Shown here: positions 7,004 to 14,872 of the stretch, piece after piece
Position numbering within the stretch: position 1 is the first letter of the stretch
Layout of the letters: each line of letters begins with the position of its first letter
Assembly (NCBI GenBank): GCA_964616985.1
Contig: CAZTVF010000092.1
Coordinates: forward strand, 1-21,357
Source of the DNA: CAZTVF01 sp964616985
GTDB lineage: Bacteria > Planctomycetota > Phycisphaerae > SM23-33
Direction of reading: 5' to 3'
Length of the DNA: 21,357 nt
Translations under genes and position numbers: made by a program
Notes under the pieces: model-generated
Told to the model about the DNA's origin: nothing
Database searches by the model: none
Seen by the model: only the letters and a program-made list of their open reading frames with translations

Positions 7004-7045
7004 CGACAGACGTTTTTCCTGCGCCAGGAAAAACGGTCGCTCACC
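7004..7045. repeat. Hairpin repeat family A, copy 2
   Basis: Core arms cgtttttcctg (7011-7021) and caggaaaaacg (7025-7035) around a 3-nt loop, extended by gcgac / gtcgc across a bulge. The core and right flank match the copy at 13-54. It starts right at the stop codon of the glycyl-radical-like gene, so it is a plausible transcription end. Confidence 0.7.
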
Positions 7046-7067
7046 TCCGTGGGGTGCAGTCGGTTCA

Positions 7068-7330
7068 TAGTGGCGGCTGCGGCAGTCTCCGCCCCGGCCG
7101 GGCTCGTCCCGGCCGAGCGCTGATTGACCACTACCCCAACGTTCTCCCGTCGCACGCCCCGGCCGGGCTTGTCCCGGCCGAGCGCTGATTGACCACTACA
7201 GCTGGCGGCAGAGTCCTGGTGGCCAATCATCGCTCCGCCGCCGCAAGGGCGGCGGGGGCGGAAGGAGCGGAACTGCCCCGTAGTGGCCAATCGTCGCCCC
7301 GCCCGGACGAGCCGGGACGGAGGCGGGAGG
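7068..7330. repeat. Cluster of two direct and two inverted repeat units
   Basis: Two 44-nt direct copies at 7091-7134 and 7156-7199 differ at one base; each ends in gattgaccacta. Two further units run the opposite way, starting tggtggccaatc (7217-7228) and tagtggccaatc (7281-7292), then GC-rich stems. The third unit contains an 8-bp hairpin (7235-7242 / 7248-7255). The units point towards each other, so the whole forms a long imperfect palindrome. I see no coding signal in this 454-bp gap (7004-7457). Confidence 0.75.
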
Positions 7331-7424
7331 ACAGCAACCATTAGCCGAACGCACGCCCTCCGTGTCCTCGCCCACTCTTCTTCTTGCATTCCGCCCGGTC
7401 TTGAGTAGGCTGTTACCCTATTAT

Positions 7425-7440
7425 CCTGCCTGCGGGCGGG
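7425..7440. repeat. Small hairpin in the leader of the Gfo/Idh/MocA gene
   Basis: A 6-bp stem (7425-7430 / 7435-7440) with one G-T pair, just downstream of a -10-like TATTAT (7419-7424) and 17 bp before the start codon. A TTGAGT at 7401-7406 is too close (12 nt) to pair with that hexamer as a standard promoter. Confidence 0.3.
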
Positions 7441-7457
7441 TCTTTCAGGAGCTTAAT

Positions 7458-8471
7458 ATGCCGGAACGTGCGATTGTCGTTGGCGCGGGTGGTATTTCCA
7501 ACGCGTGGTTTGGTCCGCTGAAGCAGGAAGGCGTCGAGGTCCAGGCCGTGGTCGATATCCGCCAGGAGGCGGCCGAGGCCCAGATCAAGAAGTACGAGCT
7601 CAACGCACAGGCGTCCACCAGCCTGGGCAAGATGCTCCGCAAGTACAAGCCCGACTTCGTCGTGGACCTCACCATCCCCGAGGCCCACTGCAACGTCACC
7701 GTCTCGGCCATGAAGGCCGGGTGCAACGTCATCGGCGAGAAGCCCATGGCCTCCTCGATGGCCGAGGCCCGCCGCATGGTGGCCGCCGCCGACAAGTACG
7801 GCAAGATGTACATGGTCAGCCAGTCCCGCCGCTGGGATGCCAAGCACGACCGCGTGAAGCTCGCCGTGCGCGGCGGCGGCGTGGGGCAGCTGACGACGAT
7901 CAACTGCGACTTCTACATCGGCGCCCATTTCGGCGGCTTCCGCGACGCAATGCCTAGCCCGCTGATCCTGGACATGGCCATCCACCACTTCGACCTCGCC
8001 CGATTCATGACCGGGGCCGACCCGGTGGCCGTCTACGCTAAGGAATTCAACCCCGCCGGCTCGTGGTACAAGGGCGACGTGGCCGCCAGCTGCATCTTCG
8101 AGATGTCCAACGGCGTGCTGTTCACGTACCGCGGCAGCTGGTGCGCCGAAGGCTGCCACACCAGTTGGAACGGCGACTGGCGGGTCATCGGCGACAAGGG
8201 CACGCTGCTGTACGATCACGACCAGGACCCCACGGGGCAGGTTGTCGCCGGCGACGGCGGCTTCCACCGTCCCACCAAGCCGCTGGAGGTGCCCGCGTCG
8301 GATCTGAAGTTCGGCGGCATGCACGGGGCCCTGCGGGAGATGCTGGCCTTCCTCCGCACCGGCCAGAAGCCCCAGACCGAGTGCCACGACAACATCCAAT
8401 CGCTGGCGATGGTGTTCGGCGCGATCGAGAGTTCGAAAAAAGGCAAGCGAGTTCCCATTCGCGCCCTGTAA
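7458..8471 (+). CDS. Gfo/Idh/MocA family NAD(P)-dependent oxidoreductase
   Basis: A 337-aa protein. The N-terminal Rossmann fold has VVGAGGISNAW (7-17), Asp33 at the end of the second strand, and the family motif GEKPM (93-97) with the catalytic lysine. The C-terminal alpha/beta domain has LDMAIHHFDLARF (171-183) with the conserved His and Asp of the substrate site. Members oxidise or reduce hydroxyl groups of sugars, inositols and related polyols; this substrate cannot be told. The start at ATG 7458 has aggag (7447-7451) 6 nt upstream and gives the family's usual N-terminus; longer in-frame starts have neither. Only 30 bp separate it from the isomerase gene, so the two are likely co-transcribed. 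No signal peptide, so cytoplasmic. Confidence 0.92.
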   Translation: MPERAIVVGAGGISNAWFGPLKQEGVEVQAVVDIRQEAAEAQIKKYELNAQASTSLGKMLRKYKPDFVVDLTIPEAHCNVTVSAMKAGCNVIGEKPMASSMAEARRMVAAADKYGKMYMVSQSRRWDAKHDRVKLAVRGGGVGQLTTINCDFYIGAHFGGFRDAMPSPLILDMAIHHFDLARFMTGADPVAVYAKEFNPAGSWYKGDVAASCIFEMSNGVLFTYRGSWCAEGCHTSWNGDWRVIGDKGTLLYDHDQDPTGQVVAGDGGFHRPTKPLEVPASDLKFGGMHGALREMLAFLRTGQKPQTECHDNIQSLAMVFGAIESSKKGKRVPIRAL

Positions 8472-8501
8472 GCGCGAGCAACCATAATGAAGGAAGAACG
8501 C

Positions 8502-9392
8502 ATGGAAGAGGCTATTCGTATCGGTACGCTGGTCAACGGCGGGGCCAAGACGGCGGATTACATCCGCCAGATCCTGCCCTACGGTTTTGAATCGTTCTCG
8601 ATCACCTTCTGGCAGCGCATCGGGGACACCGATCTCAAGCGCCTGGCCGAGGAGGTCAAGGAAGTGCTGGCCGACAGCGGGGCAATCATCAGCTCGTTGA
8701 GCTGCTTCGGCAACCCGCTGATGGATCGCGACATCGACAAGGAAACCCGCGACGGCTGGAAGAAGCTCATCGACGCCGCGCACCTCTTCGGGTGCAACAT
8801 CGTCAGCGGCTTCGCCGGTCGAATCATCGACAAGCCAATCCCCGACTCGATGAAGCAGTACGCCAAGGTCTACGGCCCGCTGGCCAAGCGAGCGGCCGAC
8901 AAGGGCGTGAAGCTGGCGTTCGAGAATTGCGAGATGGGCGGCGACTGGAACCGCGGCGATTGGAACATCGCCCAGACCCCGACGGCGTGGGAGATGATGT
9001 TCAACGCGATTCCCTCCGAGAACGTGGGCCTGCAGTGGGAGCCCTGCCACCAGATGGTGAAGCTGATCGACCCGATGCCGCAGCTTCGCAAGTACGTCAA
9101 GAAGATCTTCGCGGTGCACGGCAAGGACGCGACGGTATTGTGGGACGTGGTGCGCGAGCACGGCGTCCGCGGCCCGCACCAGTTCGCGTTCCACCGCACG
9201 CCGGGCTTCGGCGACAGCAACTGGACGGACATCATTTCCGATCTGCGCCGCGGCGGGTTCAAGGGCTCGATCGACATCGAAGGCTGGCATGATCCCGTCT
9301 ATCGCGCCGAGTTGGAGATGACCGGCCAGGTCGCCGGCCTGAACTACCTCAAGCGCTGCCGCGGCGGTTCGTTCGTTCCGAATCCTACCTAA
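8502..9392 (+). CDS. Sugar phosphate isomerase/epimerase-like TIM-barrel protein
   Basis: A 296-aa protein of the xylose-isomerase-like TIM barrel (AP_endonuc_2) family. Candidate metal ligands are Glu141 (LAFENCEMGGD), Glu180/His183 (LQWEPCHQM), His206 (FAVHGKD) and Glu260 (SIDIEGWHDP). Members isomerise or epimerise sugars, or act on keto-sugar and inositol intermediates made by a partner Gfo/Idh/MocA enzyme, which fits the gene directly upstream. The start at 8502 is preferred because aaggaag (8490-8496) lies 5 nt upstream; an in-frame ATG at 8487 has no ribosome binding site. The protein ends shortly after a conserved YLKR helix, as expected. Substrate unknown. Confidence 0.88.
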   Translation: MEEAIRIGTLVNGGAKTADYIRQILPYGFESFSITFWQRIGDTDLKRLAEEVKEVLADSGAIISSLSCFGNPLMDRDIDKETRDGWKKLIDAAHLFGCNIVSGFAGRIIDKPIPDSMKQYAKVYGPLAKRAADKGVKLAFENCEMGGDWNRGDWNIAQTPTAWEMMFNAIPSENVGLQWEPCHQMVKLIDPMPQLRKYVKKIFAVHGKDATVLWDVVREHGVRGPHQFAFHRTPGFGDSNWTDIISDLRRGGFKGSIDIEGWHDPVYRAELEMTGQVAGLNYLKRCRGGSFVPNPT

Positions 9393-9423
9393 GGCATGGG
9401 CGATGTGAGGCGTCTTCTTTCAC

Positions 9424-9450
9424 CGCAGAGAACGCGGAGAACGCAGAGAG
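9424..9450. repeat. Three tandem 9-nt units
   Basis: cgcagagaa, cgcggagaa and cgcagagag follow one another at 9424-9450. They lie 31 bp after the isomerase stop, in a purine-rich stretch ahead of the terminator hairpin. I recall similar runs between genes in many environmental genomes; no function is visible. Confidence 0.55.
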
Positions 9451-9478
9451 AAGAAGAGAAAGCCAAGGGAAGCAAATA

Positions 9479-9515
9479 ACAACGGGCGGTCCAGAGCATC
9501 TGGACCGCCCGTTGT
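9479..9515. terminator. Perfect 17-bp hairpin, likely shared terminator of converging genes
   Basis: Arms 9479-9495 and 9499-9515 pair perfectly around a 3-nt loop (gca). It lies between the end of the + strand oxidoreductase/isomerase pair and the end of the - strand DUF4175-like gene. Neither side has a long T-run (cattaa on the right, ttatttgc read leftwards), so termination may depend on stem strength. It is the most stable structure visible in the window. Confidence 0.7.
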
Positions 9516-9529
9516 CATTAAACGTAGCA

Positions 9530-9679
9530 CGGGCGCTTCGCCCGATGAGCCTGCCTGCCGTTGTCGCCCCCCGCAGTTCCACGTGGTATTGCGAGGGTTC
9601 ATGGGTCACTGAAGTGACCATGCCTCAGCGGATCCACCTTGGATGGTGGTGCATTTCAACCTGCCTGCCCGCAGGCAGG
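9530..9679. repeat. Series of three small hairpins
   Basis: Three perfect stems lie in the rest of the 305-bp convergent gap: cgggcg/cgcccg at 9530-9544, ggtcact/agtgacc at 9604-9619, and cctgcctg/caggcagg at 9660-9679. The last is 18 bp beyond the stop of the DUF4175-like gene on the - strand and could be its terminator. A + strand open frame runs through this region into the shadow of that gene, but it shows no ribosome binding site or family likeness. Confidence 0.5.
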
Positions 9680-9697
9680 TCCGCATTCCGCAATTCT

Positions 9698-12600
9698 TTA
9701 CTTTCCGCCTTGTTCACCGAGGCGGCGGTAGTAGTTTTCCATGACGTCGCGGAATTCTTCGGGCATCTTGCCAGTGGCGGCGTTGGAGATGTTGTCCTTG
9801 ATGTACTTGGGCATGGCGGCGGAGGTGTCGGCCGAGACGTCGACCTTCTTGTCCACGGCCAGGCGGGTCTGCTTGAGGGCGTCGACGGCGGCGTCCTTGC
9901 TCCGCAGGGCGTTGGTGTAGCGGTGGTTCTCAAGGTCCTTCTCGGCCTGCTCCATCAGCGTGATGGCCTCGAGGAGCTTGAAGTTCGAGTAGTCGGTCTG
10001 CTTGAAATTCTCCAGGAACTTCTTGCCCTTGGAGATGAGGTCGGCCTGCTTGCCGGCCAGCCGGTCGAGCTCCTTGGCCATCGGGGGCGGCAGGGGGCCT
10101 TCGAGGCCTTCGCCGCCGGAGCCGGAGATCTTGCCGCCGCCGGTGGCGCCGCCGGCGGGCTCGGTTGAGCGGTCGTCGATCTCGCCCTTCTGGAACGGCT
10201 CGGGTGTCAGCCGCGTCGGCGTGCGGCGGCCGCCCTTGCCCACGGCCTTGTCTTCGACGAATTCCCCGGAGCTCTTGCCCTGGCGGCCCTCGCCGCTGCG
10301 GCCGGAGAGCTCGTTGTTGTTCGGCAGCTGGTTGCCCGTGACGCCCTGCGCGTTCATGCTGGAGATGGGCCCGTCGAGCGCGTCCCAGCCCATGCCCTTG
10401 TCGCCGCTGGTGGCGTATTTGCTGGTCTGGTCGTTCATCTCGTCGAAGAGGTCTTCCTCCTGCTCCAGCAGGTCGCCGACGAGGTCTTCGAGCTCGGTGG
10501 GCAGGTTGGGGGTCTCGGCGTTCATGCCCGCGTCATCGGTGGGGCTCTCCATCTTCCACTTCTCGCGGTCGGGCGTGTCGGGCAGCCACTTCTCGATGTT
10601 GGTGGTGAGGCTCTTGGCATTTTCCATGATGCCGTTGTCCTCCCACGCCGTGGCGATCTCGGTCGCCTTCTTGGACAGCGCGTCCTTGGCCATCGTGACG
10701 TCGGACTTCACCGAGATCAGTTCCTTCATCATCTGCGGGTTGGAGAAGTCCTGCTGGGCCAGCTTCGACAGATCGGTCATGGCCTCTTCCATGAACTTCT
10801 CCCACTTGTCGGCCTGGCTCTCGAGATCCTTGAGCAGCTTGAGGTCCTCGGGCGTGTAGGAGTCCACGGGCTTCTTGGCCAGGTCCTTCGAGGCTTCGAT
10901 CGCCTTGCGGACCTCGTCCATGAAGCTCTTCATGTCGTCATCGAGCTTCTTGAGCTTCTCGGCCACCTCGGGTGGCAGCTTGTCACCGGGCTTGAACTTG
11001 TTGGCCGCGGCCTTGTTCGCCAACGTCGGCATGATCGCCAGCAGGTCCTGCAGCACGGAGATGATGTGGTCCTGCGTCTTGATCAGCGGGGTGCAGGACG
11101 GCTCGCGCGAGTCCATCTTGTCCAGCTTGGCCAGGATGCCCGCCTGCTCGATCGCCAGGACCGATTCGTTCTGCGCCAGCGACGCCACCATCTGCTGCAC
11201 CGGCACCATGTCAGTGTCGAACTGCTGTTTCTCGGCCAGGTCCAGCAGGGCCAGGCGGATCTTCTTCTGCTCGGCCACAATGGTCGTGGCCGAGGCGACG
11301 ACGTCCTTCACCTCGGTGAGTTGCTTGAGGCAGATCTCGCTGCTGACGCGCTGGGTCTCCTGCATCTTCAGGATTGCCAGCAGCTTCTTGCGGATCTCCT
11401 CGTAGCGGCGGGCCTTCTCGGCGGCCACCGCGTTGGGGTCCTGCACCATGATCTTGTGCTTGGCCGACACGGTGGTCTGGGGCTCCAGGCCGGGCAGCTG
11501 GCGGTTGTCGGTGACGGTGGCGTAGTAGACGACCACGTCGCCCTGGGCGAAGCCCTCGAGGCTGACGGTGTAGTCGAGCACGCGCGTGACGGCGACCTCG
11601 TTGGCCTCTTTCTTGCCCGAGAGGCTGTACTGGTGCATCGCCTTGGGCTCCTGGCCTTCCTTGGCGGCCCAGAACGTCGCCGCCGTCAGGCCGTACTTGT
11701 CGGAGAGCTTGACCTTCGTCTCGAGCTTGCCGCCGGGGCCGACGGCCACGTCGCGGTTGGGGGCGATGAACTCGGCCTTGGGGGCCTCGTCCGGCAGGGC
11801 GGTGATGGGGAAGTAGCCTTCGCGACGGAGCTTGCCCATCTCGCCGTAGCCGTCGCCGGCCCGCTGGTGCTCGAAGGGGTCGGGGAACTGCTGCAGCGTG
11901 TGGCCGGCGTTGTCGCGGAAGATGAGGCGGTAGGCGCCGTTCTTCTCCACGGGCACCAGGGCCTGCATGGTCACGCCATCAGCCAATAGCTTCATCGGCT
12001 GGGCGGGGCCTTCCTTCATTTCGACCTGCGCCACGGGGGCGGCCTCGGAGAGGCGGGCGGTGACGATGACCCGCGTGCCCAGCGGGGCCTCGATGGCGCC
12101 GTCGACCACGTTGGCCTCGCGCGAGGCGAGGCCCGTGTAGGCCGGGTATTCATATCGCAGCAGCATCGATTCCAGCCGCACCTTCTTGACGACGGTGACG
12201 TGGTAGTACTCGCGGTCGGTAGGCCAGCGCGAATCGCCGATGCGAACGGCGTAGTCGAAGCTCTGGTCCTGGGGGCCCAGGTTGGCCGTGAAGCGGGCAT
12301 TGCCGGGGCTGGCGATCATGGCGCGGTTCTCGCCGTCCTTGATGATCACGTCGGCCTTGAGGGCCCGCTCGTCGGCATTGCGGATTTCGGCGACGACGTC
12401 GACGGGCGCGCCGGCGAAGATCTTGATGTCGCCGGGCGTCAGCGAGAGCAGTTCCAGCGCGTTGACGGTGGGGAGGTACGTGCCGGGCGTCATGCCCATC
12501 AGCCCGCGGCTGAAGCGGTCGGGTGAGGCGGCGGCGAAGGCCGCCAGCAGTGTGACGGCCACGCCGGCGGCGATGCCCCATCGCTTGATCGCGGTCATCG

Positions 12601-13048
12601 AGATGCTTCGGTTGACATCGACGTTGCGTGCCCGGCGGGCGGCCTCGTGAATGGCCTGCTGGACGAGTTCTTCGCTGGCCTGTGTGTTGTCGCCGGCCAG
12701 CAGCACGGAGTTGATCAAGTCGTTGCGAAGCTCGGGCAGGGCCTGCTCGACGAAGCGAGCGACCTGGGCCTCGTTCTGATTCCACATCAGGGCCCGCACG
12801 ACGTACATGGCCAGCGAGCCCACCAGCGCCCCGCACACCACGGCCAGCAGCACCCAGCGCAGCATCGCCGGCGGCTGGCCGGGCCAGAAGCCGGTGATCA
12901 GCGACGAGGCCGTGATGACGCCCGCGACGATGGTGACGACGGCGAGACAGGCCGTCAGCAGGTTGAGCCCCCATCGGCGAGACCGCACCGCTTCGAGCCG
13001 TTGCAGGATCTCGTCGACGCCCTGGTACCGATTTGACAAGGTGGTCAT
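9698..13048 (-). CDS. Large DUF4175-like membrane protein with coiled-coil body
   Basis: A 1116-aa protein. Three membrane segments are visible near the N-terminus (about 27-52, 62-86, 155-174), with VEQALPELRNDLINSVLLA (100-118) between the second and third. A beta-rich region of Ig-like character (about 190-535) includes RYEYPAYTGL (near 304). It is followed by long charged helices and coiled coil (about 540-880), a Gly/Ser-rich low-complexity linker (about 885-985), and a final helical region. This layout resembles the DUF4175/TIGR02302-type proteins, often encoded near MoxR ATPase, DUF58 and von Willebrand-factor genes in planctomycetes; none of those is in the window. I chose ATG 13048 because gaagga lies just upstream; the frame is open for 22 more codons without a signal. 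Molecular function unknown; probably cell-envelope. Confidence 0.78.
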   Translation of the reverse strand: MTTLSNRYQGVDEILQRLEAVRSRRWGLNLLTACLAVVTIVAGVITASSLITGFWPGQPPAMLRWVLLAVVCGALVGSLAMYVVRALMWNQNEAQVARFVEQALPELRNDLINSVLLAGDNTQASEELVQQAIHEAARRARNVDVNRSISMTAIKRWGIAAGVAVTLLAAFAAASPDRFSRGLMGMTPGTYLPTVNALELLSLTPGDIKIFAGAPVDVVAEIRNADERALKADVIIKDGENRAMIASPGNARFTANLGPQDQSFDYAVRIGDSRWPTDREYYHVTVVKKVRLESMLLRYEYPAYTGLASREANVVDGAIEAPLGTRVIVTARLSEAAPVAQVEMKEGPAQPMKLLADGVTMQALVPVEKNGAYRLIFRDNAGHTLQQFPDPFEHQRAGDGYGEMGKLRREGYFPITALPDEAPKAEFIAPNRDVAVGPGGKLETKVKLSDKYGLTAATFWAAKEGQEPKAMHQYSLSGKKEANEVAVTRVLDYTVSLEGFAQGDVVVYYATVTDNRQLPGLEPQTTVSAKHKIMVQDPNAVAAEKARRYEEIRKKLLAILKMQETQRVSSEICLKQLTEVKDVVASATTIVAEQKKIRLALLDLAEKQQFDTDMVPVQQMVASLAQNESVLAIEQAGILAKLDKMDSREPSCTPLIKTQDHIISVLQDLLAIMPTLANKAAANKFKPGDKLPPEVAEKLKKLDDDMKSFMDEVRKAIEASKDLAKKPVDSYTPEDLKLLKDLESQADKWEKFMEEAMTDLSKLAQQDFSNPQMMKELISVKSDVTMAKDALSKKATEIATAWEDNGIMENAKSLTTNIEKWLPDTPDREKWKMESPTDDAGMNAETPNLPTELEDLVGDLLEQEEDLFDEMNDQTSKYATSGDKGMGWDALDGPISSMNAQGVTGNQLPNNNELSGRSGEGRQGKSSGEFVEDKAVGKGGRRTPTRLTPEPFQKGEIDDRSTEPAGGATGGGKISGSGGEGLEGPLPPPMAKELDRLAGKQADLISKGKKFLENFKQTDYSNFKLLEAITLMEQAEKDLENHRYTNALRSKDAAVDALKQTRLAVDKKVDVSADTSAAMPKYIKDNISNAATGKMPEEFRDVMENYYRRLGEQGGK

Positions 13049-13441
13049 GTCCGTGTCCTTCTGCGCGGGGGTGGAACCGTCCCGATCAGCCGCCGCGGGG
13101 TTGGATCCATCCACCTCGCACCCCAGCCGATCTCCCGCTGATGTTATGCGGACGCAAACGCGTACGATTATTCTAGCCTGTTATATCATCGGACGTTGCG
13201 CCATATCCACCCTATTTAACTCGCGATATATTCCCGCGGGTCGGGAAAAACGGTGCATGGATCTTCCGACGGCATCGCCAGTCTCGTAGTCCTTCTCGGC
13301 GGGTAGCTGAGTCGAGTCGGAAGGCGGCTCGTCCGGTCGGCGCTTTATGTCTTGGCTCCAACGGGAGACAGCGCCGAACGGACAAACCGCCGCCAGGGCC
13401 TCAGCCACAGATTCGGCATGATTCGGGCACGGGGCTGTGCG
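13049..13441. other. 393-bp intergenic region with AT-rich island
   Basis: No gene is supported here. An AT-rich stretch (about 13155-13245) stands out from the GC-rich surroundings and should hold the promoter of the DUF4175-like gene. On the - strand, TAGAAT (13175-13170) and TATAAC-like hexamers are present, but no convincing -35 sits at the right distance. The right part holds copy 2 of repeat family B. Confidence 0.5.
13323..13394. repeat. Inverted repeat family B, copy 2
   Basis: Left arm 13323-13344 and right arm 13370-13392 pair with a few mismatches around a loop of about 25 nt. The right arm (agcgccgaacggacaa, then accgccg) differs by one base from the copy at 2197-2220, while the loops differ. 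It lies about 50 bp beyond the stop of the beta-CASP gene on the - strand. In both copies the element sits just past a gene end. Confidence 0.65.
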
Positions 13442-14872
13442 CTACAGCTCAAACCTCTGCCCCGGCGCGGGGATGTGGACTTGCGGACAGCCCGCCTGGG
13501 TGAGAAGCTCGCGCATCGCCAGCATGCGCGGGCCTTCGCCGTGCACGACGAAGGCGGCGGTCAGGCCCTGCGCCAGCGGGCGAAAGAGGCGGATGAAGTC
13601 GTCGTGGTCGGCGTGGGCCGACAGCCCGTTCATGACTTCCACGCGGCAGAGCAGCTTGTAGGGTCGGCCGAAGATCTTCACTTCCTCGCGACGCTCCACC
13701 AGTCGCCGCCCCAGCGTGTGCTGCGCCTGGAAGCCCACGATGATGACCGTGTTGGCCTCGTTCTCGATGTTGTTCTTGAGGTGGTGCAGCACGCGGCCGG
13801 CCTCGCACATGCCGCTGGAGGCGATGATGACCATCGGCTGCTTGCTGTCGTTGAGCGCCTTGGAGGAGCCCACGTCGGTGATGAACCGCACCTTGCCCAG
13901 GCCGAACACGTCGCCCGTGCGGTTCCAGAAGCCCGTCGCCTCCTCGTCGTACAACTCGTGGTGGCGTTTGAAAATCTCGGTGGCGTTGACCGACAGCGGC
14001 GAGTCGACCACGATCGGCAGCGGTTCCATCAGGCCCGCGTCGATCGCCTGCGACAGCAGGTACACCACCGTCTGCGTGCGGCCGATCGAGAAGGAAGGGA
14101 TGATCACCTTGCCGCCGGCGGCGCGGGTCTGGTTGATGATCCAGACGAGCTTCTCCTTCATATCGGTCGAGTCGGCGTGGTTGCGGTCGGCGTAGGTGCT
14201 TTCGGTGATGAGGTAGTCCACCGGCGGCAGCGGCTCGGCCGGATCGCGCAGGATCGGCACGCCGAACCGTCCCAGGTCGCCCGTGTACAGCAGGCGGATC
14301 GGCTTGGAGCGGCGGATCTCCACGAGGATGCACGCTGAGCCCAGGATGTGGCCGGCCTCGTAATACGTGGCTGTGCAGCCGGGGGAGAAGTTGACGGGCC
14401 TGCCGTAGTCCACCGGGCGGAAGTACTTGAGCGTCGAGACCACGTCCTCCATCGAGTACAGCGGCTCGATGTATTCTGACGCATCGCGCGCCCGCTTCTC
14501 GTTCCAGAAGCGGGCGTCTTCCTCCTGGATCTTGGCCGAGTCGGCCAGCAGCACGTTGCACAGTTCGCAGGTGGCGGCGGTGGCGTAGATGGGAGCCCCG
14601 AAGCCGTTCTTCACCATCCCCGGCAGGTTGCCGCTGTGGTCCATGTGGGCGTGCGAGAGCAGCACGCCGCGCAGGTTCCGCGGGCGGAAGGGGAAGTGCA
14701 TGTTGCGCTCGCGGCTTTCGCGGCGCTTGCCCTGGAATAGGCCGCAGTCCAGCGCGTAGGCCCCCTCGGACAGGTGCAGCACGTGCATGGAGCCTGTGAC
14801 TTCCTGGGCCGCGCCATGGAATTCCAGCGCCGCACCGTGCGGGCCCGTGATGTCGATCGCCTTGTCACTCAC
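13442..14872 (-). CDS. Beta-CASP metallo-beta-lactamase-fold ribonuclease (CPSF73/Ysh1-like)
   Basis: A 476-aa, full-length protein with both halves of the family. The metallo-beta-lactamase part has SHAHMDHSG (73-81; His74, His76, Asp78, His79), AGHILGSA (173-180; His175) and TGDLGR (197-202; Asp199), which bind two zinc ions. The beta-CASP part has ITESTYADR (222-230; motif A Glu224), the motif B-like GFQAQHTLGRRL (380-391; His385) and GLSAHADHDD (416-425; motif C His420). Family members are zinc-dependent RNA endo- or exonucleases; bacterial ones of this CPSF73-like type are thought to process RNA, but this target is unknown. The GTG start at 14872 lies inside the end of the GH3 gene (8-bp overlap), so expression is probably coupled to it. 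Confidence 0.92.
   Translation of the reverse strand: MSDKAIDITGPHGAALEFHGAAQEVTGSMHVLHLSEGAYALDCGLFQGKRRESRERNMHFPFRPRNLRGVLLSHAHMDHSGNLPGMVKNGFGAPIYATAATCELCNVLLADSAKIQEEDARFWNEKRARDASEYIEPLYSMEDVVSTLKYFRPVDYGRPVNFSPGCTATYYEAGHILGSACILVEIRRSKPIRLLYTGDLGRFGVPILRDPAEPLPPVDYLITESTYADRNHADSTDMKEKLVWIINQTRAAGGKVIIPSFSIGRTQTVVYLLSQAIDAGLMEPLPIVVDSPLSVNATEIFKRHHELYDEEATGFWNRTGDVFGLGKVRFITDVGSSKALNDSKQPMVIIASSGMCEAGRVLHHLKNNIENEANTVIIVGFQAQHTLGRRLVERREEVKIFGRPYKLLCRVEVMNGLSAHADHDDFIRLFRPLAQGLTAAFVVHGEGPRMLAMRELLTQAGCPQVHIPAPGQRFEL

Noticed and set aside
7091..7199. CRISPR-like direct repeats
   Set aside because: Only two direct copies, and the other two units are inverted; no further regular spacers and no cas gene.
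7401..7424. Promoter of the Gfo/Idh/MocA gene (TTGAGT with TATTAT)
   Set aside because: The spacer is only 12 nt, too short for a normal sigma70 promoter.
7413..9290. 625-codon open frame on the - strand opposite the oxidoreductase and isomerase
   Set aside because: Typical antisense open frame of GC-rich genes; the + strand carries two clear families with ribosome binding sites.
9512..10168. 218-codon + strand open frame in the convergent gap
   Set aside because: Its first part crosses hairpin repeats and the rest is antisense to the DUF4175-like gene; no ribosome binding site.
13236..13256. Third copy of hairpin family A
   Set aside because: Only ggaaaaacggt is shared and the stem is short and different; at most a remnant.
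13352..14338. 328-codon + strand open frame opposite the beta-CASP gene
   Set aside because: Shadow of the beta-CASP gene, whose zinc and beta-CASP motifs are unambiguous.
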